A stretch of DNA of 64,000 nt from Zygnema cylindricum (Eukaryota; Streptophyta; Zygnematophyceae; Zygnematales; Zygnemataceae), in contig JBBHKE010000354.1 of assembly GCA_037447655.1 (NCBI GenBank), forward strand, positions 124,001-188,000, read 5' to 3'. Within the stretch, counting starts at the first letter, position 1. Each line of letters starts with the position of its first letter. Both the position numbers and the translations under genes were made by a program. Positions 22,373 through 33,820 of this stretch are shown here, in pieces. The notes below the pieces were generated by a model. It worked only from the letters and a program-made list of their open reading frames with translations. It had not been told where the DNA came from and did not search any database.

Positions 22373-22624
22373 AGGTTATGCGTCAGTTTATGAGAGACGT
22401 GTAGGCAATGAGAAAGAGAGTGAATTTAATTTCGAGGTGCTCAATTTGACGGTTACCTTCCGCCGGACCCTTCAAGTTTGAGAACATTTGCAATTCGGAT
22501 GTTCGCTACGAAATTCCGTGGATGAGTTGATGCAATTTATGAAAAAGAAAAAGAGGAGAATTCGGATTCTTTTTCTAGTTTGAAAGAAATATAAGAGTAA
22601 AGATGGAGTGGAGGTAAAGAGCAA

Positions 22625-23056
22625 TTGTTCTCTTGGAAGGAAGAAGAGTACTCCTTGCCTCCTTCCGACTTCGACATTTGTTCGGAGAAACCATTCAGTT
22701 TTTTATTTGAGGAAGAATCTCGGATGTATGGAGGTCCCAGTAAATTGGAATATCAATTTCCAAAAATGTTGGACAAATTGAGGCTGTGTATTGATGCCCG
22801 ATTCCAATCTGAAGCAAGAGGCAGAGAGAACCATTATCCCTTTTTGAATGGCGATGGAGATGAGAATGGAAGAGAAAATGCACGTCCATATTCAAAAGAG
22901 AAATTGAAGAGAAATGTTGAAATGAAGCGTGACATTAAAGTTTACATTGATGATTGGACTGATGAAATTTTATTTTTCCGAATATCTTTGAAATCTCAAA
23001 AATTTGAAGGTTTAAATTCGAGTTCTACTTTAGATTTCACGAATCTAAATCAGTAG
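22625..23056 (+). CDS. Unrecognised reading frame in LARD interior
   Basis: A 143-residue frame starting MFSWKEEEYSLPPSDF, rich in Glu, Lys and Phe, ending TNLNQ-stop. It is the longest open frame of the element. No zinc knuckle, protease or polymerase motif is present. It may be a decayed gag relative or simply purine-rich non-coding sequence. Confidence 0.2.
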   Translation: MFSWKEEEYSLPPSDFDICSEKPFSFLFEEESRMYGGPSKLEYQFPKMLDKLRLCIDARFQSEARGRENHYPFLNGDGDENGRENARPYSKEKLKRNVEMKRDIKVYIDDWTDEILFFRISLKSQKFEGLNSSSTLDFTNLNQ

Positions 23057-23206
23057 AAGAGAAAAGAGAGAACAAATTATTTCAAATGGGATTTAATTTA
23101 TGAAGAGGAAGAGGCTGGTTAAGCTTTCTTATATTCGGCAAGGAGAAAGGGTTTCAAACTTGCATCATTCTAGTTCGGTGTTGGGTGACTTAGGTTTTAT
23201 TTTGAT

Positions 23207-23530
23207 GTGCAAATTCAAATTGAGATGGGAGGAAGAAAAGGCTTGTGTCCTTTGAAGAGTGAACCAGATCCCAATCCGGATGGAGGTGATTCTTATTTTG
23301 AAGTAGAAGAAGAAGATGATGACGAAAAAGAAGTCAACGAAGAATACGAAGTTGTCAAAGAAGTCCAAAAGGGCGAAAAAGACAAAAGTGAATTAAAAAG
23401 GAAAAGGAGTGAAGAAAAGATTGATGTGTTGAGAGAGAAGAAGAGTGTAAAGAAGAGTGAAGATAACAAGATTAAAGTTTTTTTTGGGAGGAATGAAGTG
23501 TGTCGATGTGATATATCGACTGAGGTGTAA
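23207..23530 (+). CDS. Unrecognised acidic/basic reading frame in LARD interior
   Basis: A 107-residue frame containing a long Glu/Asp-rich stretch (about residues 31-60) then a Lys-rich stretch. The low-complexity GAA/GAG codon run makes an open frame likely by chance. No domain recognised. Confidence 0.15.
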   Translation: MQIQIEMGGRKGLCPLKSEPDPNPDGGDSYFEVEEEDDDEKEVNEEYEVVKEVQKGEKDKSELKRKRSEEKIDVLREKKSVKKSEDNKIKVFFGRNEVCRCDISTEV

Positions 23531-25686
23531 ATGAGTGTTTTATGAAGAAGAAAGTGAATGTGATGTCGTGAGTTGAAAATGAATCTCGACATTTTGAAGA
23601 TCTATTTTTGGAGGGAGTTTTATTTCATACTTTTGTACATTTGTTTCTCGAAGAAGTGCATTGAAGTCAATTGAGGTGAATCCTGTGACAATTGCCTAAA
23701 TCACCGATTAGCTTGGAAGAAGCATTATTCAAGTTTGGCATTCTCAATTTTTGTCCGCAACACCATTTTTGTTGTGAATTTTGTTGATGTTAAGTTTTAA
23801 TGTTTCCATGATTAGAGGAAAAAGAGGAGGATTTCCGTGTTGGAACCGATATCTTTACTAGCAGTTTTGGTCATTTTTCTAACAAAGAAGAGGAGGAAGA
23901 AGTGACGTTCCATATTGGAACAAGACCGATATTTCGCCGACTGTTTCGATCGTACTCTGACTTTGTCAAACGCCGAACTTTTGTATTGTCGTTAAGTTTT
24001 TTTTTATTTCGTTGGTATTTTCTTTTATTTGGTTCAACATTGTAATGTGGTGTAATTTTGAGGTGAAGTTTTGTACGGCAATGTGTTCGATTGTTACAGT
24101 GAAGTCTAATATGGTGCGGCGGTTACCAAAATCTCTCTGTGGATTCTTATTGATACGACGGTAACCTGAATTGATACATGAATTGTTATACGTCGTTGAG
24201 ATTTGAAGTTTAATGTACATTATTTGATTTTGACGTATCTGTGAAGGAGGACTGGAGGAGTGATCGTTTCGTACAGGGCTTTAATGCTTCTTGTACTTTA
24301 GAGTTTGCCGTACATTTCCTTGCAAGATTTTTTTGGTGGTGACTTTTGGTCGTCGTTAGATTTTGTCGGTCGCAGAGTTATTCGAAGTCGAATTATGCGG
24401 ATCTTCTCAAAGCTTATTGGTACCATGTGGATGTGACTATGGTTTTAGTTGACAGAAAAAATATTTTGGAAGTGCTAATTTTGATGGTGGTTGTGACGCG
24501 GAGGTATTTGACGTGGATTTGCGGCGTGGGCTTTTCATTTATTTTGATTTCAAAATTTTACCGCCGTGTTACCGTTTTTTTTTCCGTTTGGAGCGGCATT
24601 TTGTTTTCTTTTGAAATTCTAACAACAAATGGAGAAGCGCTTTGTGGCGTATGCGTGAATTTTGACGCGCAAAATTACGGATGAATTTTGAGTGATGATT
24701 GAAAGAAAAAATTGAAATCAAGTTGTAACCTTTCAAAGGGTGCTACGGCACTTGGAGTTGATTGAAGTTTGCGAGGATTCTGTTGGAGGATTATTCAATT
24801 TGGCGTTAATGGAAAAATCGCAATGAGACATTTGATGCTTTATCTCGTACATTCATCCGGTGTTTTAATTTTTCGTTTAAGTATGCTTCATGACGTTTTA
24901 CGGAGGGGAAGTTTTAAGTTGTGATTGGTTTAATGATTACAAATTTGAGAGGGGGATTGTTAGACTCACACCATGAGTGCTGTCAAGTGTTTGTCGAGCG
25001 GTCGTCCAGTTTATCTTTTTGTTGTTTTGTGTGAGTTCGTTTACGTGATTTTGGAGTTGAGGTGGTTGTTCGATAATTCCCACATTCTGAAGGGAATTGT
25101 AAGGTTTTACATTGTGGGATTTGTGTTAGCGTCGGTTGGCAATTTAGCAACCATTCTATGCTTGGTTTAAATGTGTATTTTGTGTGACGGAGTTATTTGT
25201 GTCTTGTCTTACTTGAATTGTATGTACTGAGGGTCCCGGTCACTGAACGGTTTTGTGTCATAGTGATTGTAGTGGTCTTTGTTCTAAAATAGTAACATGT
25301 CGTACGTTGCCCGCGCGCGTTTCGCGCGCTGCGTTTGATTTGTTAATTCGTTCTTAGGTACTTGTTCATTCGTTTGAGGTCTTGAGGTTCGATTTGAGTA
25401 AATCGGGCATCTGCGTGATTTGCTTTGTTTCGCATCGCGGCACACAATTCCATTTCGGTTCGACAAGGAGATTTGTCTTTAGGTTGCGACATACATTTGT
25501 ACGACCGATATCGTTTCACTTTGTTGTGGAGTTTTCCGTTTGACGTTTGCGTACATTCCTATAAGCGTGTACTAACAGCTACTGATTTGTTAACCAAAGC
25601 AACATTAAAAGAAGTCTATGAAACAGGAAAGAAATTAGTAGGCATGAAGTGAGAGGGGGCTTTAAGTGTCTCAGTTAGAGGGGGAA
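23531..25686 (+). other. LARD interior without genes
   Basis: No domain-bearing frame except the last ~70 codons (25425-25652), where LLTKATLKEVYETG matches the terminal 'LTKxLxxxxF..c+.lvG' segment of copia RNase H. This is followed by stop codons and the purine tract AGTTAGAGGGGGAAAG. Confidence 0.5.
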
Positions 25687-26331
25687 AGTTAGGATTTAGT
25701 ACAAAGAACTCATTTGACGACAAGACATTCTCGTAGCTAAAGCAGCAACGACCAGCGACAAAGTAGTTTCGTTGCTAGAAATTTGAAGTGACGTAGAAAT
25801 TGATTGTTTGTTTCGTTTCTTTCAAGTAAGTTTGAGTCATACTATATAAGTGACGTGGAAATTGTTAGGTCGTTTCACTTTACGTAAGTTCTAGTCGTAC
25901 TGTGTGGTTCAAGTCGGTTCACAGTTTACATTTCTAATCGTGTACAGTGTTGTGTTACGTATTGGTGTAGTTTGATTAGTTAGCGCTCAGTGCGTTTTAC
26001 ATGTATGGTTTGGTTGGTATTATTACGTGACGTTTCAATGAGTATATTAAGGCATAGTGATAGAGAGGATTTTATCAATTGAGTGAGAGTTGATCCTCTT
26101 TGTAGATTATTAAGGAGTTAGAGGAATGGAAGTAGCTTGACATCTTAGTTGAGTTCGAGGAATTGGTGGAGTTAGAAACGAGAGTGTTTTGAAGGTGAGA
26201 GGAAATTATGTAAGGAAAGTTCTCTCTATAATATATTTGGCTTTTTAGGGGTAATTTTTTCTCTTGTGTGTGTTTTATCGTTTATGCTTTTGCTTGCATT
26301 TGCACTCAGTTTGTATTATACGATCCTTTCA
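25687..26331 (+). repeat. 3' LTR of the LARD
   Basis: Direct repeat of 21687-22358. Ends ATACGATCCTTTCA followed by the target duplication TAAAT. Confidence 0.85.
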
Positions 26332-27108
26332 TAAATTAAAGCACACAGACACAATAGTCGAATTTTTTTACCACAATGTAGGTGACATACAAAAGAACAC
26401 ACACAAAATTTCAATCAATTCTGCTCATAAATGTATGAGATATTCAGAGATGAAAATCATAAAAACTGCACACACAGTTTTCCATATCATTTATTCCAAA
26501 TAAAAATAAATTTCACTAAGTCCTATTTCTATACAGTTAAACTACACTAAACTGTACGAAGACATTCCAACAGTACGTCTAACACCCTAACAAAAGAAGT
26601 AATACTGTAATTATACTCGTGTACAGAAGGTATGTCATAAATCAAATACTCTACACTAATCAACTAATTCGCTACAAATCAAATACTCTACAGTAATAAA
26701 CTAATTTGCTACAGACAAAATTCTTTCTACCAAATATTTACACCAACGTTCAGACAACCGAAAAGTTATCATTATCTAGGGACTCCTTGTAAATATTCAT
26801 TGGCTGCGGATGTTAGTTATTCGATTAGAAGATTTGGCACCGTAGATGTGACTTCAAGAAGTCTCGTGGCCTTGCCGAACCTTTGTACGTCCACGGATGA
26901 CATACTTATGCATTTCTCCCAAATGACGACGCGTGTTCGAAGTGTGACCGAACCGTGAACTCCTAAATTCACCATCACACTAATTCCGGTAAGTACTGAA
27001 CTACACTAAGCCAAAAATAATATAATCCAAAAGCAACATAAGTCCTAAACACCTCTCTCTCCTTCACAGCTACGGCATATAGAGGACTAAAGCTTTCCAA
27101 AAACAACA
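26332..27108 (-). repeat. 3' LTR of Q, main part
   Basis: Read on the minus strand it begins TGTTGTTTTTGGAAAGC at 27108 directly after a purine tract (GCTTTAGAGGAG, 27109-27120). It continues across the LARD insertion to end GTCCTTGAACAACA at 21559. The part at 26370-26520 matches the 5' LTR fragment at 59345-59508. A roughly 38-bp tandem duplication (AATCAAATACTCTACA units) lies at 26638-26716. Confidence 0.8.
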
Positions 27109-27131
27109 CTCCTCTAAAGCTTTATACTCTT

Positions 27132-28740
27132 TTAGCCACTCAACCCACATGCCTCTCTACAAATCATTAATTTGGGTGCAGGCAAGGGTTTCGTCATCAT
27201 ATCAACCACCATTTGCTCATCCGGTAAATAAATCAACTTCATGACTTTTCCTATCACCTTTTCTCTTACAAAATGTAGCTTGATATCAATGTGCTTACTC
27301 TTAAAGTGATGATTAGGATTAGATGCAATAGCTATTGCTGCCTGATTGTCACACCACACTCTCTTCGGTTCAGATTACATAAGCAAGAGTTTTTAGAGAA
27401 GAGATTTTACCCAAAGTAACTCTTTAACTTCTGAGCTCATAGCCAAGTTCTCACCCTCCATGGTGGACTGAGCTGTCACCTTTTGAAGTTTGCTACTCGA
27501 GCAACAAGTTCCGCTTCGAATTTTAAAAATGTACCCGGTGGTGGAGCGTCTGCTGGGCATATCTCCATAGCTTACATTGCTCTACATATAGATTTTGACT
27601 TCCTCTCCACTGAGAGCGAGCTTGAGATTCCGAGTTTCTGCAAGGTACCAAAGAACTCTATTTGCTGCCACATAATTTGACATCCTCGGATTTTGCACAC
27701 TCCGACTCAAGGCACCAACAGGTGTTGCGATGTTCGGGCGAGTATAGTTCATGAAATAAATGAGGCTTCCCATAATGTGCTTGTACCGAATGGAGGACAT
27801 AGAATATGTCTTTTTTGAATCTAAAAAATCATCAACAAGGATACCACCATGTGTTTTTGTACCCTCCAAGTTTTTGCCTAAATTCCATGGGAGTGGCACT
27901 CCTGTTTGATTCCGACATGCCAAATTTGTTGAGCATGTTCCCAATTGCTTTTTTTTGAGTCAAATAAGTAATTCTTTGTTTTTTGTCTATTTCTACCTGA
28001 ATCCGTAGAATGTACTTTGCCTGAACTAAGTCCTATATTTCAAAACGAGAATTCAATGTTGCTTTTATTTTATTAATCTCATTGATAGATTTACTGATCA
28101 CTAGGAAATCGTCTACATATACAGCAACATAAATCACTCTCTCCTCACCTTCTATTACATAGACTGAGTGATCCAAATTGATCTTGGTAAAGCCAAGATT
28201 AGTAAGAAAATCATCTAACTTTAGATTCCACTATCGCGGAGCTTGTTTCAAACCATATAGGGACTTCAACAGTTTACAAACCATTATTTCCTATCTTTTT
28301 TCTGCACACATCTCTGGTTGATTCATATAAATTATTTCCTCTAGATCACCATGTAAGAAAGCAGTTTTGACGTCCATATGATGCAATTTTATATCTTTTT
28401 TTGCTGCAAAAGATAGCAAAATTGTGCAGTAGAAAAGCGAACTACGGGAGAGAAGGTCTCTTCATAATCAATTCCCTCTTTCTGGCTATAACCCTTCGCA
28501 ACCAATCTAGCCTTATACCTCTTAATTGCATTTTCAAGAATCAGTTTTAATTTGAAGACCCACTTACAACCGATAGCTTTCCGATCCGATAAGAGCTCCA
28601 GACATTCCCACGCTTGTTCTTCCATAATTGATTTCATTTCATCGTGTGCAGCCAAAATCCAATGATCGTTTGCAAGAGTATAAAAAGCTTCGTGGATAAC
28701 AAGCGTCTCCCCTAAGCTTACAAAAAAAACACTTTCCACT
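27132..28740 (-). pseudogene. Copia reverse transcriptase and RNase H (Q)
   Basis: Read right to left. RT opens with the [20 protein letters not shown] block (28670), then ATGCKWVFK-type sequence ([10 protein letters not shown], about 28570), [20 protein letters not shown] (28520), a VKTAFLHGDLEE-like stretch near 28350, and the catalytic YVDD at 28108-28119. RNase H follows: RYKHIMGSLIYFMNYTRPNI (27790), then VWCDNQAAIAIASNP (27355-27310) and the end DMMTKPLPAPKL (27180). The catalytic YVDD and the CDN Asp remain, but stops and frameshifts occur, for example near 28230 and 27480-27560. Confidence 0.9.
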
Positions 28741-29010
28741 TGTTCACCTCGAAGACGACCACTTTGCCTACTTCCCTCGGAAAATCTGACACATGAACTG
28801 TTGGTCCCCGCAAAGTAGTATGTTGGATGGCTAGATGATGGGGAGGTAGAGCTGCACCAGTAGGAAGATAAGATGGGCCAAAGGTACTCGGCAAAGAGGT
28901 AGAGGAAGTAGACGAGGAGGCATTAAAAGGTACCTGCTCAAGAATGACATACTCTTGTACTTTCTCACTTCTCTCAGCTGCATCCATACTAAAGACATCA
29001 ACAGATTAAC
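28718..29010 (-). pseudogene. Linker between integrase and RT (Q)
   Basis: A low-complexity stretch read minus: [14 protein letters not shown] then [15 protein letters not shown]-like sequence. Ser/Pro-rich linkers of this kind separate integrase and RT in copia polyproteins. Confidence 0.5.
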
Positions 29011-29039
29011 TCTCGTCCTTAATTTGAATAATTCTTGCT

Positions 29040-29663
29040 ATTTGTAGGTAACCTCTATGAGGATTAAACACTCTATATCCTATAGATTCATCATTATAAC
29101 CTAAAAAAATCCGAGAACCGATTTTAGGCTAAGCTTCCAATTAGGAAGATTATCCAAGATAAAACATTTTCCGCCAAATACTCTAAAGTGACCAAAATTT
29201 GGCTTTCTACATGTCCACATTTCATTCGGTGTTTTATCCTTAACTGCTCTTGTTTCCACTCTATTTCTGATGTAAGAAGCACAAAATAAAGCTTCCCCTA
29301 GAACTTTGGATCTACACCTTTATCAGCCATCAAAGAAACAGGACAACACACTCAGTCTATGTATGATTAAGTCTCTCAGCCATACCATTTTGTTCCGGAG
29401 TGTATGAAACAATAATCTCATGAGATATACCATTTTATTTCAAGAAATCAGCAAATGTATGGGAGGCATACTCTCCACCATTATCGAATCTTAAGGCGTG
29501 AACGGATTTGCCGTGAAGTTTCTCCGCCCAAAAATTGTACTGTTTAAAGTGATTCAAGATTTCACACTTCTCTTTCATTAAATATATCCAACTGTATCGA
29601 GAATAGTCATCTGTAAAGGTGACAAGGTATCGGCTCCCACTAAAAGAAGGAACTTTCGACGGG
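29040..29663 (-). pseudogene. Copia integrase, C-terminal half of the core (Q)
   Basis: Reading minus from the P insertion: SGSRYLVTFTDDYSRYSWIY (about 29635-29580), then LHGKSVHALRFDNGGEYAS (second catalytic Asp, about 29520) and TPEQNGMAERLNHT (catalytic Glu, about 29400). It is mainly in one frame with several stops. The first catalytic Asp (HSDVFG) lies on the other side of the 28-kb insert at 57685 onward. Confidence 0.88.
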
Positions 29664-29668
29664 CCGAA
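29664..29668. repeat. Target-site duplication of P, left copy
   Basis: CCGAA directly before the TGTTG start of the P LTR; the same five bases follow its CAACA end at 57680-57684. Confidence 0.85.
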
Positions 29669-30189
29669 TGTTGAAATTGGAACGAATTGACGGACGCAAT
29701 TTCAGAAGGGACGACAGATGACGAAGCACACTTGGACGGCATCAGGTGCTTCGTACTATACAAAAACAGTTAGCTGGATGATATGGACCATTCGTGACTA
29801 AGCTCCACGATTATTTAATGCACAGAATTCTATTTGTAAATATATGGAAATAAGGATTTGTAGTTTAGCTAATTTAAAATAGTGTCGCACTATTTATATA
29901 TAGATAAATGGCAAAATTAGGTTTTGGAAGTACTTTTAAAATAGTAAGTACAGTTGCAGTACCTTGTCGTAACATACAACACTGTTGTAGTAGTGTCACT
30001 TAAATTAGTGTGACCAGTAGATACTCTATGTAAGTATATATAGTTTAGGATTTAGACAAATTGTGATTATCCAAGTCTAGGGATATTAATCAACTAACGA
30101 AGTTTTTGTGAATGTGCAGTGTGAATATCTTATGGTTAGCTAGATCAATTGAGTTGAGATTTTGAAAAGCTTTTCTACACTATGTTGTG
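29669..30189 (+). repeat. 5' LTR of P, interrupted by A1
   Basis: Matches the 3' LTR from the TGTTGAAATTG start, but lacks about 300 bp present at 56703-57008. It then follows 57011-57505 closely (for example GTTTAGCTAATTTAAAATAG) and stops where the family A LTR begins at 30190. The remaining LTR end was lost in the deletion at 36974. Confidence 0.85.
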
Positions 30190-31187
30190 TGTCCTCCATT
30201 GGACCACTGAATACATGAAGCCGCTACATAGTATTTGACTAACTCACTTCAAGCCACAACCACTGCTTTCCAAGAAGGCAATATAATAGTTTGACTAAAC
30301 CCTTGTGCAGCTTGGAGTCCCCTGAGTCCGTAACAAAAAGTATCACTGAAAACGGTCAACCAGCCGATAAGTCATGAGCGAGCAAAATGCCAATTTATAA
30401 AAAGCTCTCTTATAGACAAAGGTGACTACATACCTAAATTTCCTAAGTCCTAAACATCTCTCACAACTCCTACCTCATGAAGTATGAACCAATCATATAA
30501 CAGTAAAGTACAGAAAAGGTACTACAACCGATGTCTTTTGTGAACGGCCTGTGTACGATAAGGCTACTGAGTGGACGCGTGTCACTTTTCCACTCTTTCG
30601 TATATTCTCCAGAATTCCTGCGATCGAATATCATCCTTCTATGCGGCGCCAGGTCATGCCATGTCCATAAAAGCCAAAGTTACCATTTCGCGATCTCCGC
30701 GATGATATGCGCCGTCGTATTAAAATCTAACATTAAATGTCGACCGTTGAAACAAATGTCTGATTGATTTGTTTCGTGCAAAATGACGTTCGTACTAAAC
30801 CTTAACAAGTTCTATGTTCATTCGTGTATATTTCAGTTAAATGTTTTCAGTATTATTCAATAGTTTAAATGTTTATCAAACCCTATATCTCCTACCGGAC
30901 TTCTACGACAGACTGGTTAGAGCTAACGGTTACGCCGCGCTCTGCCGGTCGGGGGTTCAAGTCTTGTAGGACTTAACCTTTTGTTAAAAGTGACTTAAGT
31001 CACTCTTTATTCCTTCCTATGGAGTTGAGGCAGCCATGGCTCCATTGCTCTCTCTCTTTTCTTTCATAGACTAGAAGAAGTATGGGGGCAAGAGAGAAGA
31101 GATGGAGGCAGGCTGCCTGCATACTCTTTATTTGTTTTTGCTAATTATTTTAGACCTAGAAAATACCAAAAACTACTTATTTCAACA
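30190..31187 (-). repeat. 3' LTR of A1
   Basis: 998 bp with ends TGTCC / CAACA in plus-strand reading (minus: TGTTG...GGACA). Similar over the full length to 39054-40048, 53834-54828 and 16886-17868. It contains the tRNA-like module at 30894-30978 and the 16-bp palindrome at 30989-31004. Confidence 0.88.
30894..30978 (+). promoter_or_regulatory. tRNA-like A/B-box module in A1 LTR
   Basis: TACGACAGACTGGTTAGAGC resembles a tRNA A box with the D-arm, and GGGGGTTCAAGTC is a near-consensus pol III B box about 50 bases later. The direct repeats GGACTT (30897-30902 and 30969-30974) bracket it, as if a tRNA-derived sequence had been inserted into the ancestral LTR. Confidence 0.5.
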
Positions 31188-31200
31188 CTCCCTTTATTTT
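31188..31200 (-). promoter_or_regulatory. Polypurine tract of A1
   Basis: Minus-strand AAAATAAAGGGAG directly abuts the LTR start TGTTG. The same tract precedes the A2 LTR at 40049-40061 (AAAATAAGGGGAG). Confidence 0.75.
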
Positions 31201-31245
31201 CTAGTCTATTTATAACTTTTATTTTAATCCACATTTTTCCCTATA

Positions 31246-31466
31246 TTATTTTAACTTTGGAGAGGGCACAGGTTTGGTCATCATGTCAGCCACCATTTTT
31301 TCATCATATTTATACACAAGATTTAAAACTTTATTTTCAATTTTTTTATTCACGAAGCTCAATCTTATGTCCATATGTTTAGCCTTGAAATGATGTTTTG
31401 GATTGGATGCAATGGCAATGGCAACGTGATTATCACAAAAAACATCATGCACTCCCTCCCTCATAT
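31246..31466 (-). pseudogene. RNase H C-terminal part (A1)
   Basis: Read minus from the R1 boundary: REGVHDVFCDN, then HVAIAIASNPKHHFKAKH and DMMTKPVPSPKLK at the end. The CDN Asp is present. Directly upstream lies the inserted solo LTR; when that and one ATATG repeat are removed the domain rejoins as ELGYM-REGVHDV, matching the spacing in P RNase H. Confidence 0.85.
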
Positions 31467-32428
31467 TGTTGTTGTAGGACCACTGAGTAGGTGGAGCATC
31501 AATTGTAGTAGTGGAAGTAGACATAATCTCACTCACAGAAGCTTATCAAGAATCCTATCAAACAGCTGTTTTCTATAACTCAACAAATCTGACACAGTAT
31601 ATCAAACTGCTTTAAAATATACCACAATATAGAATATCACAAAGACTGACAACTCCTAAAGTTTCAACTCAATTGATTTTACATACACCAAGATATGCAA
31701 CTCAGAAGTTTCCCAAAAACAGTGTGCAGATAACACAGTCTGGAAGTCTGGATACATAAAATGTTCTATGTCCTAAGTCTTTTGCTCTTCACTTAGTTGT
31801 CCTACTATATACTGTTGTATTACCGATACAAGTGTTCCTAAAAGATACGTCCAAAAGAACTAAACTCCCACTAAGGTCTAAGTGCTTCTTATCACGCTAA
31901 AACTAATGTATTGTTTTACAATCAATATTATTGAGAATCCTATACAGGTGATTTGTTCAAATACTTGTCGCCTGACTTTAGTGACAATTGATTGGGTACG
32001 TTCATCAGGGTGCTAGCGAGTCATTTAATTATTCTCTTATGAATCTCGTTCGTTGACTGGATCCATATCAATCGTAGTAGCGCAGTCCAAATCATGATCA
32101 CAATCAAATATATGCAGCTTTGTAGCAACTATGCTGTCCCATACCTAAAACAGTAGTTGCCACGTTTGTCTTGTTCCGTAGCAACTGCGTTGTCGTGTAC
32201 CAAAATTTCAGTAGTTGCGTTTGTTTTATTGTGTCGCAGGTTGCGTTCGTCCGTACAGACCATATCAAAAATTGCTACAACTGCGCTTGTTCCATCTACG
32301 TTGCAGCTGCGTTGTTGGTACCAATCAAAAACCTGCACTGTGAGTCAAGTGTGGATTCATGTCCCTATAGATCTATTTTTATGGCGTCCTATAAATTTGC
32401 TAAGACTTAAAGCTTTCCAAAAACAACA
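31467..32428 (-). repeat. Solo LTR R1 inside A1 RNase H
   Basis: 962 bp with perfect TGTTG...CAACA ends and a 5-bp target duplication CATAT (31462-31466 and 32429-32433). On the minus strand it starts TGTTGTTTTTGGAAAGCTT, like the Q LTR, and near its end contains ATGTCTACTTCCACTAC, shared with the P LTR (57619 onward). It is therefore a solo LTR of a family related to Q and P. Confidence 0.85.
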
Positions 32429-32433
32429 CATAT

Positions 32434-33790
32434 ACCCCAATTCTTGCAACAAGGATTTCACCCACATAACCTCTTTCATCGTCAAACAAGAGGCCATATA
32501 CTCAGCCTCCATAGTAAACTAAGCAACCACCTTTTGTTGTTTACTGCTCCAACAACAAGCACCTTCCCCCACATACAACACACACCCAGAAGTGCATCTT
32601 CTCATAGGTGCATCCCCATAACTGGCATCACTCCAAATAGTGAAATCAATGTGCTCCCCTCCCAAATGTAACCATAACTTTATTGTTCCTACCCGATATC
32701 TCATGACTCTCTTTGCTGCCTCCCAATCTCTCTTCGTAGGATCATTAAGACTCCTACTAAGGACTTCTATTGCTACAGCTTTGTCCGACATGGTAGAGTT
32801 TATAAAAAAGATCAAACTTCCTACGACCTGTCTATAAGAAATAGACTTCATATACTCTTTCTCCTCAGGACTATCTCTCCTCAAGACTAATCTTATCATC
32901 TAAGATCATCATTCATCATTCTACACTCCCATCACTTTTTTTTTTCAAGTCCATGGGAGTGGTACAACTGTAAGCGTTTTCCATCTGGAATTTTTCAAGT
33001 ATATTACCTATTGCTTCTTTCTAAGTAATTCTGATTATCCTTTTCCCCATATCTCTCTCAATTTGGATCCCCAAAATATATTTTGCCTCACCTAAATCCT
33101 TCATACCAAATCTGCCCCTAAGATCTTTCTTAAGCATATTGATCTTATTCAAAGACTTACTAAATACAAGCAAATCATACACATAAACTGCAATAAAAAT
33201 GACATCATTCTCATCTTCAAATAAATAGATAAAATGGTCTAAGGTGATCCGGATGTATCACAAACAAGTGAGAAACTCATCTAGTTTCTTATTCCACTGT
33301 CGAGGAGCCTGCTTTAGTCCATATAATGACTTTATGATCCTGCACAATTTGCATTGTTCTCTTGCCTCTATGAACCCCTCGGGTTGCCTCATAAAAATTT
33401 CTTCCTCCAGCTCACCATTAAGAAAAGCAGTCTTAATGTCCATCTGGTGTATTTCCATGTCTTCCGTTGCTGCCAGACTGAGGTGAATCCTTAATAATGG
33501 GAATCGAACAACTAGAGCAAAGGTCTCCTCATAGTCAATCGCCTCCTTTTGGGTAAGTCCTTTCGCTACAATCGAGCCTTATTTCTTTGAATGGTATTAT
33601 CTGGGTTCAGTTTTAGTTTAAATACCCATTTATACCTAATAGGTTTTCTGTCTGGAGGACAATGCGTTAGCTCCCAAGTATTTGTTTCCATGATCAAAGC
33701 CATCTTATCATTTATGGCTCTAATCCACCTTTCTTTCTCAGGACAATTTACTGCCTCCGAGTAAGACTGAGGCTCATATGGGTGAGATTG
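32434..33790 (-). pseudogene. Reverse transcriptase and N-terminal RNase H (A1)
   Basis: Right to left: RT blocks including the MEIHQMDIKTAFLNGELEEE palm motif (33458), LYGLKQAPRQWNKKLDEFL (33320), then AVYVYDLLVFSKSLN near 33200, where the catalytic YVDD has become YVYD. This is followed by YRQVVGSLIFFINS (32835) and the RNase H blocks SDASYGDAPMRRCTSGCVL (32630) and WSSKQQKVVA then TMEAEYMAS. Frameshifts and stops are scattered through it. The final part of RNase H continues beyond R1. Confidence 0.88.
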
Positions 33791-33820
33791 CTTAGTTACC
33801 TTATGAGCTACCTATTTTTC

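Larger units (their letters stand above)
21687..26331 (+). mobile_element. LARD-like non-autonomous LTR element inside the Q LTR
   Basis: A 4.6-kb element with direct LTRs of about 670 bp (21687-22358) and 645 bp (25687-26331), a primer site TGGTATCGGAGC at 22361-22372 and a purine tract near 25674-25686. The flanking 5-mers are TAACT and TAAAT; the uninterrupted Q paralogue reads TAAAT at 59335-59339, so this is a target duplication with one mutation. The interior has no gag, protease, integrase or RT. Just before the 3' LTR a short frame reads TDLLTKATLKEVYETGKKLV, the end of a copia RNase H, so it derives from a copia parent that lost its genes. Confidence 0.85.

Noticed and set aside
23293-23592. 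Minus-strand Ser/Phe-rich reading frame
   Set aside because: It is the reverse complement of the GAA/GAG-rich stretch at 23207-23530; low complexity makes it open by chance.
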